NCBI GenBank assembly: GCA_959347315.1
Contig: OY365818.1
Coordinates: 5,896,120 to 5,960,119, forward strand
From: Bimastos eiseni
Lineage: Eukaryota; Annelida; Clitellata; Crassiclitellata; Lumbricidae
Direction of reading: 5' to 3'
Length of the DNA stretch: 64,000 bases
Shown here: positions 42,552 through 64,000 of the stretch, piece by piece
Numbering within the stretch: position 1 is the stretch's first letter
Layout: every line of letters starts with the position of its first letter
Notes under the pieces: generated by a model
The model's database searches: none
What the model saw: the letters and a program-made list of their open reading frames with translations, nothing else
Told to the model about the DNA's origin: nothing
Made by a program: the position numbers and the translations under genes

Positions 42552-45181
42552 ACCTTACCGACAGCTGTACTACGTCGACAGGCGGCAGCAGCACGAGTCG
42601 CCGACAGAGGACGAGCCTGCTAGGGTGGAAGTCGTGAGATCGAGGGTCAAGAACTATGGAGGTCAACCGATCGAGATCAGAGTTGGTCAGTCGAAGTCAA
42701 CAGGCCAAACGATCAAGGACAGTCTACTATAGGATAACCATCTTGTCGTAACCTATATCGAAACCTGTAAGCCGACTCGTATCCAATTGTCCCGCTGCGC
42801 TGCTTTGGTGGCGAATCGAGCCCACACTCCTATATCTGAGAGGCCGTCGGATGGCTTCCCGAGTGTAAATTTAGTTTTGTAACCTTTTCTCGTGCGTGAT
42901 AATCGAGATTTACAGGAAACATTCGATTCATGTATACAGACCCAAACAAGATTTACCCCTCATTCTTTAGACGGCTGCTGCAAATGGCTGACGCTCGCAA
43001 ACACCCTCGCCAACAGTAAATTCCGCCATTCAGCTGTGTGTTCCCTGGAGACTAGTCTCTCCGACTAACAGGGTAGCCTAGGATCGGCCATTCGAGAACG
43101 CAGCAGCGATCTTAGCCGAAAGTAACTAAAAACTTGCGTTCAAGACGAAACGGTAGCTGCAGAGGGAAAATAGATTTGCACGAACGGATGACGAGCTAAA
43201 GAATTCGCCAAGTGATCAAAAGGTTGAACATGTAATATTATATGCAAAACCTAAAACAGAATCCTGGTCGATATATCAGTGTATTCAGGTCTATGGTATC
43301 TGCTCACCAATTTCCACGTTCTCTCTCTCTCTACATATATATATATATATATATAGTCCTTATTGACTCCGGACTCCTCTATACGATGAATGGGTCACCG
43401 GAGCCCGTGGTGCACGGATCACATGACCGAAATCAAGGACGTCCTGTGATCAAACTTTTACCCTGAACTAGCAGAGGGACCTAAAACGGCGTGGCTCCCA
43501 TTCAAACGGGTAGCGATGGAGAAGGGCATCTCATCCGATCAATGAGCAGGTTCGACGTCGTACGACGATCACAGTAGCAAAAAACTGCAGGTCTGAATTC
43601 ACATGATTTGACATGGAATAGTCGCGAGTGTCATAAATCTCTCGGCACAACATAGCAGAAAGGTTTGCTTCGCAGCGTTCGTTAACACGGTTCAATACCT
43701 CAAGCTTGCAACCGGAAGAAAGAGTGATTGATTGTATCGACCCGGACTGTCGAAAGTTCAAAAACATTGAATTTTTTTTGTAAAGCTTGTAATATGACCG
43801 CGGATATAATTTATTCTCCTGCAAGTTGCAATAGATTCGAGTGTTGTAAGCGTTCACTGCCAAGATTTGATTCCGTTCATTGGTCACGTTTGTTGTTTCC
43901 ATTGAACTTGATCGTATTTTTATAAAATTTTAGGTTTTAATAACAGTAGTGCATTTATTTAAGGGAGGTGGTTGAACCTGGGACTGATATGGAAGGGGTA
44001 TGAAGCCTCAATATCGGCCAATCAGTGGTCGTCTTTAAAATTGAAACGGGAAGACGCTGGTGACAGAGTCAACTGGAGAAGAAGGATCCATGTGGCTGAC
44101 CACCTTCTCTAAGAGGGATTAATTCAAGCTTTAAGGAGATATATATTTCAGTATAGCGTGTGCCATGAGCACTGACTTCCATTAGACAGCAGACAGTTAT
44201 ACTTCAATGTCAACATTAAACGCTCTTCCAAATCACAGAAAACCAAAATTAATAGTTGGCAAATGCTTAAGGGTTTTTGTAAAGTTTTCTGTAAATCAAA
44301 TCAAGTTTTATTAATAAACTATGTTACCAAGTTCTATAAATATTATAAGTTGGCAATTATTGTTCCAAAACAATCAACAGATCCTTAAGTTATTTTTAGA
44401 AAGTTAATTTTGAAATGCCAATTTGCGAATAACACAAACATTGTACAAAACTGATATAACTCCATTACTATAACCGATCTTGCAGCCTTCAATGGTATGA
44501 TGCAGAACATTTTCAATTACTAGTAGCAACTTGAGGCCATCAACACAAGAGGAACTAACCGACATTACAGGTTTGAGACAAGGGATCTGCCAATTTCACA
44601 GATGCCGTCCTTACACACGGCGATCTAGGCCGAAAGAAAACGTTCCCGGAAAAAATTTAGGATATAGAAAAGAGCTAACTATGGTAGATATGAACAGGAT
44701 TTCTTAGAAGAAGCGAGACAGGCACCGTTAGAAGAGTTTCATCCAAATGGGGCCTAGTTATTTCCCTTATGCATACGGCACTCAACAATTAAATGGCTCT
44801 AAAATGTTATTACACGCACAATCATTTGCAGTACACTCCTACCCATTACAATTAGTCACAGATGGAGCAGCAACTTAAACGACAAGCTGCATAGGTTATC
44901 CCATACAATATAGTTACGCTCGTTGCTAAAAGATTGAACATGTTTGTAACGTTGTTAAAACCGTACACTACGTGACTCTTTAGAATAGACTATAGTTACT
45001 TTGGCTTATGCAGCTGGGAAGTTATAGAAAATAGGGAAACAACCACAATATGCAAGATAGTGAATAAAGTCACATTTTGCGAGAGACAGCTGCAACATAT
45101 CAGAGCCCTGTATGATGTAAATCCAAGACAGAGTCAAGTAACGAACGGTTCATAAAGTCCTGTGTTGGACAAAGAGAGTCG
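42552..45181. other. Intergenic region between convergent GPCR and TMEM209
   Basis: It must hold both 3' UTRs. No clear AATAAA follows the GPCR stop nearby. For TMEM209 a minus-strand AATAAA at 44307-44312 is possible but distant. A short TA run lies at 43335-43356. No gene recognised. Confidence 0.6.
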
Positions 45182-56957
<11,776 letters not shown>

Positions 56958-57904
56958 CTAAACAATTTATCAATCTAGTTAAGCACATAAAATACTTCTG
57001 CTCATCTGCAAACCTTATAAAGACATTAGTATTGCTTTTTATTTTACATCAATTGCAGCAATTTCTACACGTCAAACATTTTAAGGACAGAAGGAAGTTA
57101 CATGATTCAAAGGCCTAAAATTATCAAAACTGATTTACTAAAATTATTGCTTTAAAGCCAGCATTTCAGTCAACAGTTGGACAGCTGTATTTAATACTGT
57201 AAAAGTATATCTTGAGGCAACAAGTATTGTTGAGTATACTTCACCTAACATCACATTTCTACAATCTATACCTGACACTACATATTCCTCTTCCTGAAAT
57301 TTTCGTAAAAATCTCTCGGTTCGTTGATAACGCGGTCAATTGTCACGTTATTAACAAAAATAATGAACGTTAATCTTACAATTAATAAAAAAGTTGGCTC
57401 CGGCTCTCAATCGGTTTACCGAAGCAATCACACGAGTTTTACTATAGAACCTGACGCCGGTGTCTTGTAAACCCATGCCTACAGTAACAGAACATCGCAG
57501 GGTATAATATTCTTTAGAGTAAATACACATTACCCGTTAAATTAGAAGAGTGGGTTGAAGATGGCAAAATAAACAATTTCCCCTAACATCTAAACCATTT
57601 AACTGCTTTTTGTAACTCTTTTGCAAAAATTTAAACATAAAAAAGCCCTCTAACCAACGATATTAAGTTAGCAAGGACATGAGTTCTTTCTTAGTTGTGA
57701 TGCAAGTAAGATAAATTATGTAGTTCATTCATACGAGAATTTCCTCTTTTGAGATATTTTGAAGCGTTTTGCAGACTCAAAAGAAGAAAAAACGGAGGTG
57801 TTTGAACGTTGATCTGACACAATAGAAAAGGAAAAATAGACGTGATTGGCGAGATTTTGTGTTTTCAACTAGGCGAAGAAAACAGTACTGTTGGCAACTT
57901 CATA

Positions 57905-58160
57905 TGTAATTGTAATAGAAGCATTTTTATAGCATTATAAATTTAGGCCAATATAGGCCAAGCACCACTCAAATCAGAAGCGCTCACGACTCGGCTCAGA
58001 GCTAAACTAAGCAAGCTAAGCAGCTAGAGAGGAGGAAAGTCTTCAGGCGCTTCCGGAAGGCAGCAGGAGAGAGAGAGCGCGAGCAGCTTCTTCCGAAGAG
58101 GGAGGGGATAGTGATCATACTGTTCCAACTGGTGGGACCCACATAGAGCAGAGCACCGAG
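57905..58160 (-). repeat. Degraded interspersed repeat, probably related to 41250-41630
   Basis: Contains CATTTTTATAGCATTATAAA and CTTCAGGCGCTTCCGGAAGG, then CATACTGTTCCAACTGGTGG, similar in style to the reverse of the GTTCCAGGCTGCTGAG element. Assignment is tentative. Confidence 0.4.
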
Positions 58161-58216
58161 ATAATAATTATACAATTATCACCTTTAACCAAATGTGGCA
58201 AAAATATTCAGAGTTC

Positions 58217-58217
58217 A

Positions 58218-58279
<62 letters not shown>

Positions 58280-58325
58280 GTAATAATAATAATATATAAT
58301 AATAATAATAAAAATAATAATAATA

Positions 58326-58364
<39 letters not shown>

Positions 58365-58385
58365 GTTGTTATTATTATTATTTTG
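58217..58385. repeat. (AAT)n followed by (ATT)n microsatellite
   Basis: About 100 bases of AAT units switch at about 58325 to ATT units, giving a self-complementary hairpin. Frames of Ile/Asn/Tyr are artefacts. Confidence 0.95.
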
Positions 58386-59532
58386 TTATTACAGCAGTTT
58401 TATATGGTGCCCCTTCAGGGTCTTCAATAGCCTTCGATCGAAAAAACGTGCACTGGAAAATAATGCGGCGTGCATGGCGCCCATTCTAACGAGCAGCGGT
58501 GGTGAAGTGTAAAATGTTTTTCGTTCTTCTACAGCTGCTGTAGCCCTGGGCCTAGCCTATATATAATGGCTACGACTCCGAATCTTCTCATCTTTCAATA
58601 AAATGATCCCCGCCGCCCCGTGCAAGGACCGCAGCCTATAGGCTTAGGATAGGCCTACATTGTCCGAGATTGAAATCTTTTAAACAGACCATTTCGTCAG
58701 AAAACAAATCGTGATGAATTCGCGAAGATAGCCCACTTGGACCGGGATTATTGTAAACAGTTGTAAGAGTTAGGATTTCTAGTCAGTGGACTGATTTTAG
58801 GATGGAAGTGCCGAGATGATACCTAAGGTCGAGTGAAGGTGAGACAAGAATAATGATTCGAACGGCAGCGCCAAATAAATTAGATCCATGTAATATGCAT
58901 TATGTATATGTAAGTTGCCCTTATAAATGTCAGGCATGGGCGGCGATCCCGGGGGGTCGAGGAGACAATTCCCCCACCTTTTACAGAAAATTAAGGAACA
59001 CGTTATACGTTTATCCTCCTCACATTTCTTACCCCTCTCATTGGGTCTCCCGTAACCTCTAAAACGAGATCGCAGTCTCTGTTTGGCCTACAATAGTATT
59101 CGAATTCTTACACAAACATCTCTAGGGCCTACATCTACGAGTAACGATTACCAGCGCCATAAATCACCATGTCGCAGATAACACAGAACTTGTACAATTT
59201 TCTCAGTATTGTCTGGTGTCAGCAGATAATATCTGACATCGAGGAGCGCAGATATGCAGGCCTACAGAGAGGAAGACGTCGAGAACAAATCTCCGAAGAG
59301 ACTGCGCGGAAATTTTACACCGATGGCCGAGAATTTATCGATTTTCTTTCCATTCGGTTGAATTTGTTTTTTTGCCGGCGTTGACTCTTACGTCAGGAAA
59401 TAATATATACGATGACCTTTTCACCCCAATAAATGCGCAGTTTGACGGCGTCCCTCATGTATACAAGGGCGTGGCACGTTGCTTCACAGAAAGAGGTATA
59501 ACAGGCCTAGCCTTACACACACAAGTAAACAC

Positions 59533-59604
<72 letters not shown>
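59533..59604. repeat. (CA)n microsatellite
   Basis: About 34 uninterrupted CA units. Confidence 0.97.
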
Positions 59605-61889
59605 ATACACACAACAGGATACGCCGACGTCACACACGCACGCGCAAACACACGCACGCATAGTCGCATGTGTACGGTCTCACATCTTCAGCAACGCAAG
59701 CACACAGGAAAGCAATACATTTTAGTGCTTGACGCAAAACAAGTAGTTCTTTGTAAATATTGTCGAAGACATCCTAGAAATGGTCATGGTGCACAATACT
59801 GTCAATACGAGCCCAAACGGGCAGTACAGCCTTGTGGGGCGAAAGAGTCACTGAATATCTTATATTCTGACAATCTGTCTGTATTCAACGAATACGCAGT
59901 TAAACGTAAGCAAGTTTTATACACGACTGTATAATATTTGTGTCGTTGAATGCAAGGAAATAACTGCCTAATGGTAGCCTAATAGTTGAAGCGCCACCCA
60001 AATGCCATGCGATGTGCACCCGCTTATTCACGAGCGCTGCCTAAGCAGTTCCTTCGTACAATCTGTCTGCAAACTGCTTGATTCAAGATTTCCGATTTAT
60101 TTCATGTCTCTATTTGTTTCCTTCGTCTTTGATCATATCCGACGCTACAGTTAATACGAGTAAGGCGGGAAAAGACTTGCGTGCAGCGCGCATGGAGTCG
60201 ATTAATGGGTAGGCCTACCGTGGCGGCTTTGGACTTTCCCAAGGGGTGAGGGTGCACAAAGGAAGCGGGTAGCCAGACTTAGAGGCCAGCTCGACGTCTG
60301 GTTTCGTCAAAACTGAAAGTGGACTAACAGTTGGAGGGTTTTCCGGGGAACACAAACTCGGTGAGGCTCTGGTCTCCTCTGTTGAGACACCACTTGATGG
60401 CGGATATTGGTACAGATGGACGTGGGCTATGTACGGGTTTGATGGATGGACGGGCGAATTGGGTGACGGAATCAAAGTTGTTTTCTTTGTTTAAAATGCG
60501 CAAAACTGTGGGTGGTGCAAATCCAGCCCCTATCTTGCGCCTGCGGACGCCCATGGGTCGAGGGACAGATGATGGGTCGGATGGATGGAATGATGGACGA
60601 AAGGACGGACGGATGCAAGGACGGAGAGATGGAGGAATAAACCCCTAAAGAATAACCTTAGCTTACTTACTGTACCATAATCCGCTGTCGTAAGCTGAAA
60701 TTGCAATTCTTAAGTTCGCACATATATTCCTGTCTATCACGTTTTAATCCAGGCCCTTACAATTATGCTTGTGTAAACGTGGGTGTATATGTGCGTGTGT
60801 GTGGATGTACGTGTGTATGTGGGTGTATGTCGGCCTGCATAGACCAAAGTCTTATTTTATGATTGGAGATATTTGTGACATTACATACATCCTCCTTATA
60901 GGCTTATGTGTGTATATGTGTGTATATGTGTGTATGTACGTGTGTGTCGGACTGCATGAACCTAAGTTTTATTTTACGATTGGAGAAGATATATGCATAT
61001 GCGACATTACGTAGGGCCTACATCATCCTTGTATTAGGCACTCGGGTCCTGCGATTAAGTTCATCGTAAATGTTTATATGTCACGTTGGAATCCGGATGA
61101 CAAATGAGTGTCGAGCTCTGCTGAAATTGGAAGGTGTTATTACGACATTTGCACGTGCCACGTAGGCGTACTACTCACCCAAATGCCTGTTGTATAGGCT
61201 ATGGGGTTTACACTCAAACGACCCATTTTACGGGAAAGTAGGGAAACAACGATTTTTGGATTTTGCGGAAATCTCGTGTTTATCGAGTCCGCACGCGTTA
61301 GAAATGGCGCCGACTTTCAGAAATGGACGCCTTTACGGAATAAAAACAAGAAACTAAAATGATGTCTGACAAAGGCAGCTGCTATGAGTAAAATTATGCA
61401 TTTGAGTGGATCTGATATTACCGTTCTTCCTAAGCCAGGGCATTGCATCCTTTATTTCACATTTCGGGGTTGCAACTCTGTTTTGTTTATCCTTCGTACG
61501 AATTGAATATTGTTGGTTAAAATCGTCATTTTTAGACGCGTGGCGCTTTTGCAGATTGGCCTTTTGCAAAACACAGATTGAGTTTGGGCATATCAAGCAG
61601 CAGGGGCTGCGATCCCGGGGATCGATAGGAACAAGTCCCCCACCTTTTACAGAGAGGGGCAATTTATACGTGTGTTCCCCATATTTCTTACTCCTCTCAT
61701 TGGGTGTCCCCCCATCTGCCAAGCGATATCGCCGCCTCGGTCAAGCAGGAAAGCTTATCGCTTGGCAAATAAAATGAAATTCTTGGACACACTGAACTAT
61801 TGAACCACTGTCCATCTCCGTAATTTTCCGTTTCTTCGCTCGATTAGATGTGTTTAGGTGTGTAGGTGATGCCAGGTGACTATCAATAA

Positions 61890-61970
61890 ATATATATATA
61901 TACATATATATTGACAGTATATATATATAATATATTGGCAGTATATATATAGACACTATATATATATATG
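61890..61970. repeat. (TA)n and TATATATTGGCAG phrases
   Basis: Short TA runs separated by GACAGT/GGCAGT phrases. Confidence 0.8.
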
Positions 61971-62864
61971 AATATCTGCTTTAACATGGATGTTTTACAT
62001 GCAGACGTTTATATCTATATATGTTATAGCAAAGTAATGTAATGTTAACGAGCGAAATAGCTATTACTATGCAAGTTGACTATACCAGTGACTTTTACTT
62101 TTATCGGATTTTTTATACACATTACAAAATTTTTGAAACTCGGGCGGACCACTTCTAATCGGCCTGCGGTCCGCGGGTTGACATCACTGCTCTAAGCTAA
62201 TCTAAAACTAATATTTACTTCTATAGCGACACCGTAATGAATATTCAGCAGCTTAGTTCTGGGTATTCGTTAATATGCGAAAGCTCAGTCAAGGCATGAG
62301 TCGATGGTCGCTATTAAAATACCGGGAGGAGTTCTGTCGAAAGCGAAGGAACGAGAAGACATGATAAGTGGAAACGTGTTCCGGAAGAAACGAAATTTGA
62401 GCTGACATCTGATGGCGAATTATGGACTTACAGAGCGAACCTTTTGTCAGAAGAGAGTTGAAGCTCCAGAGCCGTAGCCTACTGTGTGTGCGTAAAATCC
62501 GTACATAGGCGCACATGGATGTGTCGGCGTGTATGGGTTCTTACGTGACATTGTGTAGGTCTATACCGGTGTGTGTTGGTAGTCTGTGTGGGCACGTATG
62601 CGTGTTTTGGCGTGCTTGTTTGTGCCCGTAAGTTGTCGTGTAGGCTTGTATATGACGCGAGGTGGCTTTGCAGTTCTGCATGACCACGCAATTTTCATTG
62701 TACTCTCTAGACATGATATTAAGGGAGACGGAGACTTGGACGGAGATCATAGATTATGTCGCCACATCAGATGAAATTCAAGGAAATAGTAAGGGACAAA
62801 CAGCTGTTTATAACGAATCGTTTGTATATGATTCTTAGTGCCTTCATGTAAGAGACGAGCAATG

Positions 62865-63065
62865 TTAAATACCACTAATACCAGTACCAACACCAATACT
62901 AACACTAATACTAATAGCCTGCTTATACTGATGCTAATACCAAAAGAATTACTAATACTAATACTCATACTAATTCTACTAATAACACTAATACTGATGC
63001 TAATACTTCTACCGATACTAAAACCGATACTGATGTTAATACTAATAAAATCCTGATACTCAAAC
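62865..63065. repeat. (ACTAAT)n degenerate microsatellite
   Basis: ACTAATACTAATACC phrases. Confidence 0.9.
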
Positions 63066-63149
63066 TTATACCACTAATAATAATCACAGTAGCAATAACA
63101 AGAATAAGAATAACAATTACAATAATAATAATAACGATAATAATAATAA

Positions 63150-63318
63150 GAAGAAGAAAGGGAAGTTGATGATCAAGTGGAAGAAGAAGAAGTAGTAGTG
63201 GAAGAAGAAGAAGAAGAAGAAGAAGAAGAAGAAGAAGAAGAAGGAGAAGAACAAGAACAAGAAGAACAAGTAAAAGAACAAGAAGAAGAGGAAGAAGAAG
63301 AAGAACAACAACAACAAA
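63150..63318. repeat. (GAA)n microsatellite
   Basis: The longest pure AAG run lies at about 63202-63242, with GAACAA interruptions after it. Confidence 0.95.
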
Positions 63319-63579
63319 ACCAATGACAATCTTGGATGGTACCGCGATGGACACCTAGACCGCATCTCTCTTGGGCCACACCTCCCCTCTCGACTGGGGC
63401 GGAGGTCGAAAGGGCATCGACTAGTGGCACACTTGGGCCAGATCAACAACGAAGGCTTGACTTTCTCTTTCGTAAATTGCACAGAACTAAGACCGTGGAT
63501 GGGAAATGCATCTCGCTTATGATACAAGGCTTTGATGAGACGACCCTCTGGGACACTTTCTCCGACCAGCAAAAAGACA

Positions 63580-63967
63580 CACACAGACACACACGCATCA
63601 CATACATAGACACAGGCACACACATACAAACACCTACGCACACACTTATACACACTACACATATACATAGAGACACATGCACCTACTTGCATACATATAC
63701 ACACAAATGCATACATACATACATACATACATACATACACACATACATACATACATGCATACATACAATACATACATACATACATGTATACATACATACA
63801 TGCATACATAGATACATACATACATACATACATGCATACATACGTACGTACATACATACATACATACATGCATACATACATACATACATATATATATATA
63901 CATACATACATACATAAATATACATACATACATGCATACATATATACATACATACATTCATACATGC

Positions 63968-63998
<31 letters not shown>

Positions 63999-64000
63999 CA
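63580..64000. repeat. (CA)n then (CATA)n microsatellite, running to the window end
   Basis: ACATACATACATAC with GCATA and TATATA interruptions. The long reverse Tyr/Val/Cys/Met frames are artefacts. Confidence 0.95.

Larger units (their letters stand above)
56958..64000. other. Region upstream of TMEM209: no gene recognised
   Basis: The TMEM209 promoter and a non-coding first exon are expected in roughly 57000-58600 but no definite element is seen. A 71-codon ATG frame at 59169-59384 (with RRYAGLQRGRRREQISEE) has no recognised domain. A repeat pair lies at 58935-59045 and 61605-61735 (CCCCCACCTTTTACAGA shared). The rest is microsatellite and AT-rich DNA. Confidence 0.6.

Noticed and set aside
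42404..42637. Second frame in the GPCR last exon as a separate protein
   Set aside because: It overlaps the receptor tail on the same strand, and the receptor frame is supported by TM7 homology and splicing phase.
43531..43902. 123-codon reverse frame
   Set aside because: Composition like surrounding non-coding DNA, no domain, no clear splice sites, between convergent genes.
44640..44760. Frame with RYEQDFLEEARQAPLEEF as a retrotransposon remnant
   Set aside because: Too short and without any diagnostic motif to assign.
59169..59384. 71-codon ATG frame as a new gene
   Set aside because: No recognisable domain, no splice context that stands out, and length within chance; mentioned only in the regional entry.
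61354..61777. Overlapping 122- and 123-codon frames on opposite strands
   Set aside because: Includes a dispersed repeat (61605-61735); no domain on either strand.
63117..63983. 288-codon reverse open frame
   Set aside because: Translation of (CATA)n, (CA)n and (GAA)n repeats; Tyr/Val/Cys/Met then Leu/Phe runs.

Overview
The window is animal (metazoan) nuclear DNA. Coding sequence is split into short exons with GT-AG (once GC-AG) introns, exons are clearly more GC-rich than the AT-rich surroundings, and tRNA-derived SINEs, hAT-like and Tc1/mariner-like short elements, an RTE-type LINE and very abundant microsatellites fill the rest. The three recognised genes, the repeat style (many short elements ending in GGCGCTATATAAAT) and the intron sizes suit a marine invertebrate, possibly a non-vertebrate deuterostome such as an echinoderm or hemichordate. 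The species cannot be fixed from sequence alone. A 200-base run of N at 33801-34000 is a scaffold gap.

Layout. (1) About 924-4880, plus strand: the last four exons of mitochondrial ribosomal protein L23 (MRPL23); the first exon with the ATG was not found. (2) 4881-11700: intergenic, with SINE and MITE copies, a 44-bp purine-rich minisatellite (6284-6540) and a homogeneous 79-bp satellite (about 10090-10830). (3) 11704-42551, plus strand: a complete 4-exon, 472-residue rhodopsin-family GPCR of the neuromedin-U/CAPA/pyrokinin receptor type. Its first intron is 25.5 kb and holds most of the microsatellites, a tandem array of TGACGTCA (CRE-type) palindromes, nested MITEs, and a fold-back hAT element. 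(4) 42552-45181: intergenic space between convergent genes. (5) 45182-56957, minus strand: a complete 15-coding-exon TMEM209 gene, 645 residues, with phases that join throughout. Its introns hold a 5'-truncated RTE LINE with target-site duplication, paired inverted MITEs around one exon, and a decayed duplicate of part of another exon. (6) 56958-64000: upstream of TMEM209, no recognisable gene, mostly microsatellites and degraded repeats.

The three genes have unrelated jobs (mitochondrial translation, peptide-hormone signalling, nuclear-envelope membrane protein), so no pathway is implied by their adjacency. Most long open frames in the window are translations of microsatellites and were left out. 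I found no CRISPR, no operon-like system and no convincing new protein system. The most unusual material is repeat architecture: the CRE array, the switch from (AGTG)n to (AGTC)n over about 830 bp, the 79-bp satellite, nested transposons with readable target duplications, and the TMEM209 exon fragment copy.
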